From positions 124,698,880-124,762,879 of the forward strand of contig CM051456.1 of NCBI GenBank assembly GCA_028274465.1: a stretch of DNA of 64,000 nt, in the 5' to 3' direction. Positions within the stretch are counted from its first letter, which is position 1. Every line of letters starts with the position of its first letter. The notes below the pieces were generated by a model. It was not told the origin of the DNA, did no database searches, and saw nothing but the letters and a program-made list of their open reading frames with translations. The stretch is from Plantago ovata (taxonomy: Eukaryota > Streptophyta > Magnoliopsida > Lamiales > Plantaginaceae). Position numbers and translations under genes: made by a program. Positions 21,852 through 33,902 of the stretch are shown piece by piece.

Positions 21852-23444
21852 ATGTCTCCTACAGCTGATACGATGCCGCCAAAGGGAGGATTCTCCTTCG
21901 ATCTCTGCAAGAGGAATGATATGCTCGTCAACAAGGGTTTGAAACCCTCCTCTTTCCTCAAAACCGGAACCACCATTGTCGGCTTGATCTATCAGGTATA
22001 TTCTATAATTTATTTACCTTTCTCGTAATTGATTTCGTCGATAACTCGTGTAGACACTACTATACAGATTTTATTTTTGTTTTTTTAATTTATTTTCTGT
22101 TTGAGAAGAAAAAATTGGATTAAATTAACACAAGATATACTTCCTTGAGAATGTGCTTATGGAAAAATATGTACTTGGTTCAGGATGGTGTGATTCTTGG
22201 AGCAGATACAAGAGCCACGGAAGGCCCAATTGTTGCTGATAAGAACTGTGAGAAGATTCATTATATGGCTCCTAATATTTACTGCTGTGGAGCTGGGACT
22301 GCCGCCGATACCGAGGCCGTTACTGGTATAATATTATAACCATCTTAATTTAGCTTAATTTAGCTTGCTATTGTGCTTCTTGCTTATAAGTTATATATAA
22401 CTGGATGTTGTAATGCTTTCACTAGACAATGTTAGCTCTCAGCTGAAGTTGCATCGCTTTCACACTGGTCGCGAGTCCAGGGTTGTGACAGCGCTTACAC
22501 TTCTGAAATCTCATCTTTTCAGGTAGCCTTTTGTTTCTTATTGATGTTTCGGCCTTCGTGCAATTTGGTATTTCAGTTGTGAGAAAACTGTTAATATGTT
22601 GTTATTTTTGTTTGAATTAGCTATCAAGGGCATGTGTCTGCTGCCCTAGTGCTTGGTGGAGTTGATGTTACAGGGCCTCACCTGCATACGGTGAGTTATA
22701 TTTGTTCGTAGAACTGCGGATGTGTTTCAGTCTTGGTGTTTTAAGTTTTATCGGGTTTATAAGTTATTTTTGGATGACTTTCCTGCAGATATATCCACAT
22801 GGTTCGACCGATACTTTACCGTTTGCAACGATGGGATCGGGTTCCCTTGCTGCAATGTCAGTCTTTGAATCCAAATACCGTGAAGGGCTGACTGTAAGTT
22901 CATCATGTCTGTGTATAGCATTAGAGATCTTAATGGATGCAATTTGTGTGAACTGAAATAATTGAATGAATTTTATTTTGCAGAGGGATGAAGGAGTCAA
23001 ATTAGTAGCTGAAGCTATATGCGCTGGTATCTTTAATGACTTGGGAAGTGGAAGTAATGTCGATATATGTGTGATCACTAAGGTCCGACTTTGTGATTCT
23101 TGTCATTTTTTGTGTCTTGTATGTATAGATTTAGTTCTGCTTTGTCAATTTCTCAACCATGTATGCTGTTTTCCAGGGCAAGCAAGAGTACTTGAGAAAT
23201 TATCTTGAGCCAAATCCACGAACTTATGTTAGTGAAAAGGGTTACACATTTTCCAAGAAGACTGGTTAGTATATTCATCTTCGTTGTCTATTCTTGGGGG
23301 TAGCATAAAACCTTGCAGGATACTTGTTGAGGTTCATATTTGTAATAACTTGCTTGTTTGACTGCAGAGGTATTGCTTACAAAGATTACACCCTTGAGAG
23401 ACTTGGTCGAGGTGATTGAAGCCGGAGATGCCATGGAGGAATGA
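21852..23444 (+). CDS. PBB1: 20S proteasome subunit beta type-7 (beta-2)
   Basis: Eight exons: 21852-21995, 22184-22325, 22426-22522, 22621-22690, 22789-22893, 22984-23082, 23177-23264 and 23368-23444. They join in phase to a 273-residue protein. The propeptide ends at the conserved Gly39, followed by the catalytic Thr40 of the mature subunit ([20 protein letters not shown]). Family marks include [20 protein letters not shown] and [15 protein letters not shown]. Beta-2 provides the trypsin-like activity of the 20S core, cleaving after basic residues in cytosol and nucleus; the propeptide is removed by self-cleavage during assembly. Length, start and ending (GDAMEE) fit plant PBB proteins. No defect seen. 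Confidence 0.96.
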
Positions 23445-23983
23445 GGTTAAGCAATTGAAAGTCATTCTGTCACATCATCACATGAACTGTTTTAATCCTC
23501 ATTGTCTCCATCAATGTGCTGGTTTGTCTGAGTTGCCCCTGTGCTTCATTGCTTGAAGATTTATCTCGAGTAGAGTTTGTATTCACGTTACAGATTATAT
23601 CATAAAGAATTTTATTTCAGTTCTCTACCTGAACATGGTGACAATTCTAATTTATGATTTTAGATTATGCAAAACTATTGTCTTACATTCTTCCATTAAG
23701 AATGGTTCTTTTATTATATGTGGTCATGGCTTTAATAGGTTGAGAGACGAAACTGTATACATAAATAGAGTTAAGACTTAAGATGCACTACTTTTTCACC
23801 CAGCCCCTTCTCAATATGCTGCAGGATAGTTTTCTAGAATACTTATCACTGTTATTAGTTATGAATAGTTAACCATGAAATGCAGCCCAAAATAATGCTC
23901 GGGCCATGTGTTCCGATGTTTGCCAAACTGTTGGAGTTCGATTGGTATTTAGCTGGAACACGATGTAAATTGCTATTTTACTA
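23445..23983. other. 3' flank of proteasome gene
   Basis: Probable 3' untranslated region and spacer. No other gene recognised. Confidence 0.5.
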
Positions 23984-24184
23984 CTCCCTCCCGTTTCAAT
24001 CAATTCTATATATACTCCATTTTTGTCTGTGTCAATTAGTTCCATACATTTTTTAATTTGGCAAATTTTATCCCTCACCTTATTGGTAATTCCTGCCACT
24101 AAACTGCTCAACAACACACATTCTACAACCTCCCCAAAGAACCATTAAAAAGCAAATGTATAGGAAAGAAAGAAACAGAGGGAG
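23984..24184. mobile_element. Degraded Stowaway-like MITE
   Basis: Begins CTCCCTCCCGTTTCAAT and ends GAAACAGAGGGAG, with TA at the left flank. The interior carries ATTCCTGCCACTAAACT, related to the MITE at 2819-2977. The degraded ends suggest an old insertion. Confidence 0.65.
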
Positions 24185-24249
24185 TTAAATATTGGCGTCA
24201 CTTCCCAAAAGATATATTGCTATTTACACCATATATTGTGCTGCTGCTT

Positions 24250-27003
24250 CTATATAAAGAAGCTACCTAGCAAATATATTACAATCTTTTTCATGATAGA
24301 GTAGAAATACACAAAAAAGCTCTTATCAGTTTTAGATCTTGTGCTGTCAATAATTTTGAACCACTGGCTTACTGGATCACACGTCTTGTCTCTGCTCAAG
24401 CATTTGCAATCATTTGTCACAATGTTGTTTGAGTCTATGTCCAAGCAGATTTTTCTTCCATTTTCAAGTTTTGAAGCTAGATGCATCTTTGAATCTGAAA
24501 TAGCTTCCCATTTAGAAGTAGTTGTGCTGCAAATCTCACTGAGGTTTGCCTGTTGAAACAATCCCTGTGCTCGTACACATAAATTTGTGCCCTTTAATGT
24601 CAATGTTCTCTGTTTAGTGTAATCCCATTCTTCAGCTTCTGAGCATGGACCCAAAACTAAGGGTTCTTGCAATGACATTCGCTTGACGCAGAGGCCTGTC
24701 TTTGGGTGAAAAAGTATTTTATGCCGAGCTGCTTCCAATTTTTCTGGTCCTGCTGTTCAGGGGGGAAATATTATCCATAGTTTTAGACTTTTAGTACACT
24801 AACACATTGCATAGTTTACACCAGGGTGTTTATATCTTTGATATCAACAAAAGATAATGGAATGACAGGAATTTGATTATGTTAGCAGTACCTTTGAAAG
24901 GGTATTGGAGAGCAGATATTCTCTGGAGCATGCTTTTATTTCTGATTTCAGACCAATCCCAGTTGTAAATGCCATAAGATTCATCATATCCAATTACCCC
25001 TTCCCTGAGGTAGTAACTTCCAGCCACTGCCCAATATGCCCAATCAACATCATATTCAGCTGCCCATCCCATAAAACAATCCAAGAATCTGTTGTCATTG
25101 ACATCACTACCCTTCATTTCCACTCCAAACTCACTCACAAACAAGGGATAGCCTTTATCCAACAAAAAACCAGCTCTATTCATATTCTCTTTAACTATCT
25201 TCCCGCATACTTGGTTGGGATTGCCAGTCTCCCATGCAGTCCCATCCGAGAAACCATACCAGTGTAGCTCAAACATGAGCTTATCAGAAAAGCTCAACTG
25301 AACTGGATTATGATGAAGAAATGAAAGATCTCTGTCGTAATTTAGCCCTGACAGAATGACGAGAAGATTAGGATTTGCGGCATGCACTGCTTCAGCTCCC
25401 TGTTGCATGTACCTAATCCAAAAGATCAGTTTAATCGTACATCATTGAATCAAACACTACTACATGATATGAGTTTTCTTTTTCTGTTTCTTTATGTTTA
25501 GCAACACTGGATTTTGTGAATTATTATGGCCAAAATATAAAATAAGTATGCTGTGAACGCCAGTCTCCACTGGATGTTTGTAATCCAGTAGGAGTAAAAC
25601 AACTAAAGCATTGGTTCTCTCTGAAAACGCTGAGACATCGATTTTACTGCTATTATGAGCCTATCACTTGTGGAGGGGTGTTTGGAGGGGCTTATATCCG
25701 TTTTTATTTTGCTTTGCTCGGAGTGACCTAGAGTTGGTTTTGGCATTAAGCATGAGTCGGGTTCTGATTCTACTCTTTGCCAGTGTAAAATTTGGTCCGT
25801 ATGTATTTTCAAATTATTAGATTCTTATGTATGCATGCGTACAGAATTGCACAGTATATTATCATTGTCGGAGGGAGTACCTGTACCAATCTTTGACATT
25901 CTGTTTAGGGCCTCGGAGTTCGTTCCTCAAGCTCATTGCAACGACAATTTTGGTGTTGTTGAAAGTTGTGGCAACCTTGGTTAGGCCTTTGATCCAGAGG
26001 TTGGGATTGAGATCCTTATCTCCGAAGAAGCCATTATCATCGTTATCACTACAACACCAACTTGGTCTGCTTACATGATTGTCTAATATTATCATCACAT
26101 TGTTCTTTGCAAGACTATCCACCACTGCCTGAAAAAAAATGACCGTACTCCATTTTACTAGCTAACTAAGTGTTACTTGCAAGTTACGCGGAGATGGGCT
26201 TGGTTTTGTCTGTTTTAATGTTTTTACTTTGTAGTTGATGCAAACTATTGCGTGCGACAATAAAAATGTTGCTTCAAAGTTCCCCCAAAGATGCATCTGC
26301 TTTTGTCTGCTTAATATTTTAAATGTGTAGTTGTTGCAAACTATTGTGTGAAACCAGAAGAGTCTCTTTGTTGATTAAGACTACAGGTGATGGAAATATG
26401 TTTAGTTGTCTCTGTTAATGTGTCATGTGTCAACATCTATGTACATATGGCACTTAAATGGCTTACATTTCATGTTGAATTGGTCCGCTACGTGGGCGAA
26501 TAAATTAGAATGAATGAATTATGTTGACGTGCTATACTATGTTTCTGTCAAGAGTTAGCTATCATAGCCGATTTAACATAACCAAAAAGACAAGTTGATT
26601 ATCCTCTTACCTGGTAAGCATCAATGAGAGGAAGATCCACGATGGATGGATTGTTTGCTTGAAGACCGGCTACCGTTCCGTCCAAACCTAGGTTCAAGAA
26701 AGACTGTCTGACACTAACTGCTGCTAATGCATCATCAGTGAACAAAAACAGTGGCCATGTTAGCCTAACACAGTTAAACCCCATGTCACCTATTTCTGCA
26801 GAGATTTCATCCACCGGTCGCTTGCTCAGCCCTTCTGCCACGGCTGTTTGAAGGTGTGTTGGCCAGTTTACACATGCCAGCTTCACTCTCTGCCCCTTTT
26901 GATCCACAACCCACCGCGAGTTGGTGGAGAGTGGCGGTTCTAATGCTATGATTCTGGTAAATAAGAACAACAGAATGGATAGGAAGCAGAACTGTTCTCT
27001 CAT
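24250..27003 (-). CDS. Secreted GH5 glycosyl hydrolase with ricin-type tail
   Basis: Four exons: 26611-27003, 25881-26128, 24892-25412 and 24250-24749, giving about 553 residues. An N-terminal signal peptide (REQFCFLSILLFLFTRIIA) points to secretion. A glycoside hydrolase family 5 barrel follows, with the probable acid/base Glu201 in MSLRNELRGP, the HWYGF motif near residue 264 and the probable nucleophile Glu308 in FVSEFGV. From about residue 390 the tail (GLCVKRMSLQEPLVLGPCSE) looks like a ricin-type beta-trefoil that could bind carbohydrate. Plant members are annotated as cellulase-like, but the substrate is not known from sequence. The first intron donor (CAG then GTACTCCCTCCG) starts with a Stowaway-like terminus. 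No lesion seen. Confidence 0.9.
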
Positions 27004-27960
27004 GGTTTCTTTGGTTATGCTTTAAGATTTTCTTGAGTGATCAAGTTTTTATACTTGTACTAAGGACAGGAATGGAGTCTAAGAAAAGACATGGGGTGGT
27101 ATTCTGGTATTTATGTGTTGGCTTCTAAAGTCAAGCCCTCTAAGATTAGATAATGAAAAGCTTACAAGTAATATAACTATTTGAGCATGTCACTTTCCAT
27201 ATAATATAGCTATCAGAAAATATTCATTTTAAGAGTCATCATTAGGTTCGGAGTAGTTTATACGCAGCTCTTATCATATCATATCATATGAGTATGATAG
27301 ACTTCTATATTGGCGTATTTATATTGGTTTTTCTCTTTTAAACTTTATCTTAATATCTTATATATTCTTTTAAAAGTGGAATACCTATAAAAAGTGGAAT
27401 TTAGTGGGAGATCATGTGGAGGTTAATCTTTTAAATGGCACGTTTTCATTGGTCCATATTATTCATCTTATGAATGAAGAGATTATGTCTAAAAGTATAC
27501 ATTGTAATTTTATGCATGAGTAATGCATACATGCATATTATCTGTTTTGTTTATATTATTTATGTTTTTTTTTTTCATTTTTTAAATTTTACGTTTTCTT
27601 TATTTATCTCACAATTTATTGTGGACTCTACCACTAAACCAAACACCATACAAACTTCTAAAAAATAGTTCCAAAAGCAAATGTAAATAAACGATGGGGT
27701 GTAAAAAAGTGCAGTTATATATATCTACTGATCTTCTCTGACCCCTGTGCCTTATTTATACAAAATGCACACATACCCGGCCTGTTCATCTAACATATTT
27801 ACAGACTACAGAGTAATCTTGTCACACACAAAACCTGAAGATCAAATGAGTAAATCCAAGTGAAGCGCAAGGCAAGAAACACAGCTTCAGTTGAATGAAT
27901 CCATTTGGCAGAAGAAAAAAAAAACTCAGAAGTTTTTTCTGAATGCACAGTCTTTGGCTG
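27004..27960. other. Spacer with a MITE relic
   Basis: Promoter side of the GH5 gene and 3' side of the RGLG gene. About 27543-27693 is a probable degraded MITE: it contains GTGGACTCTACCACTAAACC and CCAAAAGCAAATGTAAAT, matching the interiors of the elements at 2819 and 23984. Nothing else recognised. Confidence 0.45.
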
Positions 27961-30427
27961 TTAATAGAGCTTTATTTTGGTTGTGATCGTGCTCCGGCAT
28001 ATCGGGCAATACTCTAGGTCTGCTCCACAGTCACAACAGGTCTGTCAAGATAACACAAGCAGGAGTTAAACACAAGTGTTCAATAATAACTGTACTGTAC
28101 ACATCATGATTTCACATACTGGGCCTTTTTTTACCTGGTGTCCACAGCCAAAAGCCATGTCTTTTGCGTTACTGAGACATATAGGGCAAAGCTGTTCATA
28201 CCATGTCACAAAACAAGGACTTAAATCAGAACTTGTGCATGGTTGCAGTCTTGCAGAATCATGGAAATGCATTTAAAACTAACTGTAGTGTTAACTGTTA
28301 ATGCATGGCAGAATAGTAACCAACATGAAGTCTAATAGACCAGGTTTGAGTAGAATTCTATGCAGAATTTTACCTTGTTGTCGTAAATAGAGCTAGAGGA
28401 AGCTGTGCGGGAGGGTGGTGGTTCGTAGGGAGGATAAACGGAAGCATTCCTCCTGAAACTGTTTGACGTACTGTATCTGCCTGAATTAGGCCTTCCGTAT
28501 ATAGGTGGTGGAAGTGAAGTTCTTCCTGGAGCACGTCCAGTCTGATGACTGTTCAGTATTCACAACAACATAGCAGAGAATCAGACATGATGCCCGCGAA
28601 TAATAGTGGATCTCTTTTGACTGTGCAGCTTGAATATGCTAGAGTATTTGAATCAAATGGTCTTCATGAAACAAATTAAAGGTTTCAGATATTTACCCCA
28701 GTATGCTGTGTTCAATTGTAGCTTGATACTGAGAAGGGATTTCCATCAAAGCTGAAAGCGCAAACTCTGCTTCTCTTCTTGAAGCATCTATATTCCTTGA
28801 CATAATCTCCGTGAAATTGACGAACTAGCCAAATAGATGGTAAAAAATGTTAGCATTGTTCAACTATCAACCAGTTAGAACTTATAAAACTAAGTATGTT
28901 TTAGCAGTTACCTGGAAATTGTCGAAGGCTCGTGCAGGTATGTTGTCATCAAACTCCCTCATCATATCCCACGGACCATCTCCAACCCCAACGAGGACGA
29001 TTGATAAGGGGTACTCACTGTATTATTGACTTAATGTAAGAACATCTTCATGAAAGACTGCTTAAGTATGTCAAAAATGAAAAAACAGAAAAACAGAAAG
29101 TTACTTCACTTCACCTTGCTTTTACAATAGCATCAACTGTCTTCTTCTCCTGTGGACTCAGTTGGTTTAATGGAGTATCAATGCTTCTTGTCACCTGACG
29201 GAAACAACTTATTCAATGATATCGCTAAAACAAACGCAGATAGGTTTCACGAACATGACTCATCGCGGTTTAAACTTGCTTACCTGTCCATCTGCAATTA
29301 TGAGTAGAACATGGTACTGGCCACCACTTTCCTCCACAATGTCCATGGCCATTTCAATAACAGGTGCAAATGAAGTTGGACCTAAAACGAACGCATCATC
29401 TCACAGATTCTTTGCAATTTCTTCAAAGCTTAACTACGTTATAGTACCTGAAAGTCGAAGCTGGGGAACTAACTCCCTGTATCTTGCTAGAACCTCTTCA
29501 AAGCCATCACAAGGCCTTCCGTCTTGATAAAAGCTAAAGACATCCTGATCATGTGTTGAAGCTGCAGACGAAATGCAAACCATATAGCAAAATACAGGAC
29601 AGGTATATATACTGATTTAACGTCTGAGGTACGTAATGAATTTATATACCATCTCCAAATCCAAAACATGGAATCAAGTTATCATCATCAAAGGCTGATA
29701 AACTCTTCCCTACTATGGATATCGCTTGCTCGTAAGGGTTCTGTCCAGTTCCGATATTGTGTAAGCTTTTCCGGTTATAAGACTTGGCACCTGGTCAGTT
29801 TTATGGATCATTATTCAATTCATTACTCATCTATCATTTGGAGAAAGTTAATCATATAGTATCATTCAAGATATGCAGATACTTATAAGTAAAACTTAAC
29901 CTGTCCACTCATTGCTCTTTGTGAAATCAATACCAACTATAAGATTGGAAGATTCTAGTCCAGACCGCGATAAAGCAGCTGTTACCTGAAAAATCGAAAG
30001 CTACCGATCATTCAAGACATTCGATTATTGAACCGTAGAAGCACCAATCAACAAAGAATCATAGCTAGCTTGCTAAAAGCGTCTAAGAATGACTCAACTT
30101 TATCTATCCACCTAATCTAGACATAAACTGGAGAGAGTTGACTTGAGTAGAAAAACTCAAATTTGTCCAAAATGGCCTAACCTGATCCAAAGTTTGGTAA
30201 TTGTCCTCAATTCTTGAGAACTTCCTATCCAGCCGGGGTGGAGGGGCTGATGCTGACGCTGACGGCGCCACGTACTGGTCGTAAGCCACCGGAACGTGGT
30301 GCTGTTGCTGCGGTGTACAACACGAGTGGCGCGGTGTACTGTATGGAGGAGGATACTGTGGGTAGCCATGATCATTATAAGATGAAGAAAACCTTCTTGC
30401 ACTGGAACTGGAGCTCTTGTTCCCCAT
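27961..30427 (-). CDS. RGLG2: E3 ubiquitin ligase RGLG-type (copine/vWA plus RING)
   Basis: Eleven exons: 30182-30427, 29901-29985, 29650-29790, 29448-29561, 29284-29381, 29115-29194, 28912-29017, 28697-28824, 28374-28548, 28135-28191 and 27961-28041. All phases agree, giving 436 residues. The chosen start MGNKSS fits N-myristoylation at Gly2, as known for RGLG proteins at the plasma membrane. A Pro/Ser-rich head is followed by the copine-type vWA domain (about 83-330: [49 protein letters not shown]) and a C-terminal RING finger from residue 393 ([17 protein letters not shown], then CCDCG and CPICR). RGLG ligases act in hormone and stress signalling. An in-frame ATG at 30547 would add 40 hydrophobic-rich residues and lose the myristoylation site, so it is probably untranslated. 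Confidence 0.94.
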
Positions 30428-31904
30428 ATCTTCACCAGAACTCTGCTGATCTTTAGTCCCAAACTGATACAAAGTTCTCAAGAACTTATCAACCAAGTCT
30501 CTATAGCAAATTGTTATAAAGAATACCAAAACAAGTAGTTGCCACATTGTATTTATCGGAAGAATTCAACATCAGAACTTATATATATGATGATTCATAT
30601 ATATATATATGTTCACACAACCAAGATTAAAATAGTACTAGAGCAAAGACCATAAATAAATTAACTAAGACTAAGCCTTCAAGTCAATGTACTTCAAATC
30701 AACCAACTCTTGAAAGATTGACAAAATGTATGGCAATTTAGTGCTTGTTCTTGTTCTAGTGGAAATTTCATAGAAATTAAGTATTGGTAATTTGGTATGC
30801 AAAATTGGGTGTGACACTCAACTATTAAACTACAGGAGAAAAAATTGGACAAGTTGTTTACAAATTGCACGTAACCTTCAAAGCAAGGTACCACGGTGGC
30901 CTTCTTGGTCAACTGATAGGTCTATAAAATAAAATTGAAATGAACTTATGATTGGAAATGTTGTGATTTGTGAATAGGTAGCTAGCCACCTAAACTTGTT
31001 TCATGTACTGCTGGTTGAGGATATGTGTTTAAAGGATCTTAGTTGGATACATACATGTCCACATATTTTGTGTAACACTTAAAATAGGAGAGCCCATCCG
31101 TTGTTTGTAAAGACTATTTTCAGCTTACAAATTTACCTATATAATCCATGGCTTAAAAAAACAATCTGAAGGGTACATTTATAAATTCCAACTGCAACTT
31201 TTAAGAGGAAATAGTCTTTGCCCATGGTTAAATTCTCTCGTCGTATACTAGTGTACTCATAAATATACAATTGAATTGATGTATATTACATAGTCTTTTG
31301 GATATACAACGAGAGAATCTAAACGTAATGAGATGACAAAAATGGTACCGACCGGTATGGTCCTTTTTCGTGGTTAGACCACCATGTATGAAACTTCGTG
31401 TATGAAATAGCCAAAATGCACACTTGTAGTCGTAGGACGTGACTAATGTGCAAGCAGGTATGCCAACTATTCGTCCATTAAGCTACCAAACATTGGCAAG
31501 TCGTTTTTTCATGGTCCACCACTGTTTTTAGCTTCAGTTAGGCTTCCGTTAACCTTCAAGTCCTTGACCCACACACCCACACCCAACGAAGCTTGGAATT
31601 TGAGTCTAAGTCTAATGTATGGGCTTTGCCCTAACACCATTTGATCAGAATCGGGTCCAATCTTATAAAAATTGACATGACTGGGTCAGATCCAAGCTCG
31701 GATAGAATCCAACATCCAAAGCTATGTGGTGAATTTCCTTATTTGGGTCCATTGACTTTTACCCCTCCTTAGTGTCCCTAATAACGAAATGCACCACCTT
31801 AGTATATCAATTACATTTAGGTCCATGGTCAACACGAATTGGCGCTCTAGACAATATGCAATATTCCATTGGGTTAAATACATATAAGGACAAAAAATAA
31901 CAAA
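30428..31904. other. Upstream region of RGLG gene and spacer
   Basis: AT-rich sequence with a short TA microsatellite at 30597-30610. It probably contains the 5' untranslated region and promoter of the RGLG gene. No other gene or clear repeat recognised. Confidence 0.45.
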
Positions 31905-33070
31905 TAATTGCATAAAAAGCCACTCTCAAACAATATTTACAAAAGGCTCGCTACAGTAAGTTGCTACAGTAGATTCGGATTTTAAAAACTCGCTACAGTA
32001 GATTTAATGAGATTTTTTGAAATCCACCTACAGAAATGGACTTCAAAATCTCGCTCAACTGGATTTAATAGCAAATTTGACATCCGGAAGCTAATTTCAG
32101 CCATTGAAACTAGACGAAACTAGCTGAAACTAGCTAAAAATTATTGAAACAAGTTGAAACTAACTGTTAATTTTATATTTTTCCTGAAATTAACCTTTAA
32201 AACTAGTTGTTAATTTTATAAAATGATTAAATTAACTCTAAAAATTATTTATACTAAACTAAATAAATTAAAAAATATGAAAACTATAATTACAAAAATA
32301 TAATAATTATTTTAACTGAAAAAACATAGTTTCATATTAGTTTCAACACACAAAAGCTAGTTTCAGAAGTTAGTTTTAGACAAAAAGCTAGTTTCAGGAA
32401 CTAGTTTCAAACAAAAGCTAGTTTCATAAACTAGCTGAAACTAGTTAAACTAACTATTAATGCTAGTTTCAACATCATAAAATGTTAATTTCATTAGTTT
32501 CAACAACAAAAATAGTATTTTCGTTACTTTCAGCAACAAAAAAAATCTAGTTTGAGCAACACAAATGCTAGTTTCAGCAACATAAACATTATTTTGAACA
32601 ACATAAATGTTAGTTTCAACAAATAAATGCAACATAAGTGCTAGTTTCAGCCACAAAAATGCTAGTTTCAGCAACACGGATGCTAATTTCATTTCTTCAG
32701 CATCACAAGTGAACACAAAAAATGTTAGTTTCATTAGATTCAACAACAGAGATGCTTGTTTCATTAGTTTCAGCAACAAAAACGCTAGTTTCATTAGTTT
32801 CTGTGTATAAAGATTAATTAGTTAGAAAAAATAGTTAAATATAATTAGCTAGTGATTAATTAACACTGATGGATGTCAAAAACACCATTAGAATCCATTT
32901 TAGCAAGAAAAATGGAGTCCATCAAGCAATTGAGATCCAAATTGATTAGATTTTAGGGCACCAAAAAATAGAATGACTTTTTTTGTAAGAGGTTTTTAGA
33001 TTTTAGGACACAAAAAAATAGAATGGCCTTTTTTGTAAGATGTTTAATAATGTGGTTGTTTTTGCAATTA
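31905..33070. mobile_element. TIR transposon copy 2 (complete)
   Basis: About 1166 bases in opposite orientation to the element at 1-1087. Left end TAATTGCATAAAAAGCCACT; the right end reads TGGTTGTTTTTGCAATTA. Inside are CTACAGTAG-type subterminal repeats, a conserved AT-rich core and a tandem array of GCTAGTTTCA-containing units. A segment of about 60 bases near the right end is duplicated (around 32952-33036). No transposase frame, so non-autonomous; Mutator-like is my best guess. Confidence 0.75.
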
Positions 33071-33902
33071 GGTGCTCTAGAGTGGTTCCTTTATGTATTT
33101 TTCGGTATTTTATTTTTTATATTTTTTTTCTGTATTCCATTTTGTCAGCCGCCAAACAGGTATCCGGAATCTTCCAAGCTCCCTGATCGGAGCTTGGCAA
33201 GCTCCGATCTGGGAGCTTCTGGGAGTTCTCCCAGATCTTCAAGTTCGGTCACCGGATTTCGGTGAGGACTTGAAGAAGAAGAAGAGGAGAAGACAAATAA
33301 GAAAAGAAAAAAGAAGAAGAAAAGGAAAAGAGAAAAGAGAAAAGAAAAAAAGAAATAATGTTAGGGCATGTTTGGATCAACAAGTTAGAGGCAAAAAGGC
33401 AAAATTGTAATAAAGTGATGGTTAACTCAAAAAAATCCATTTTAAATTAAAATGTAATTGGTAACACAATGATGAGATCCTTTTTCAGAAAATTTCATAG
33501 TGAGGGTTATAATTAATTTTATCTTCCTTATTTGCTGGGATCAGAATCCAGACTGTATTTGATAATGAACGGGTCCCACTGTATATCCGATCCATTGTGG
33601 ACCGATCCAGGACCAAATTGGACCGATCCAACTAAAGCGTGCACAATTCGTTCTGTTTTCTTCTTCTACCTTCGTCTCCAGCATTTCCATCATTCCTCTC
33701 CTGCTTTGGACTCTTTCCTTCTGGTACGTACAAATCTCCTTGATCCTACACTATAAAATTATTATCAGTATTTTGTTATATTAATTAATTCCCCTAATTT
33801 CGGAAAAACCTCAATTGAATCTTCTTCATCCTACTGATTGCGATTGAATTGATTGAATTCCCTATTGTATCTATCGATTGAATTGATTGATCACTGAACG
33901 AT
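33071..33902. other. Upstream region of coiled-coil gene
   Basis: Contains a perfect-looking hairpin of GGAGCTTG/CAAGCTCC type at 33175-33235, a long purine-rich (GAA/GAAAA) tract at 33266-33357, a stretch with repeated GGACCGATCCA words (33540-33630), and CT-rich 5' leader-like sequence before the ATG at 33903. Confidence 0.5.

Noticed and set aside
33093..33410. Lys/Arg-rich frame upstream of the coiled-coil gene
   Set aside because: Product of a purine-rich tract; not credible as a protein.
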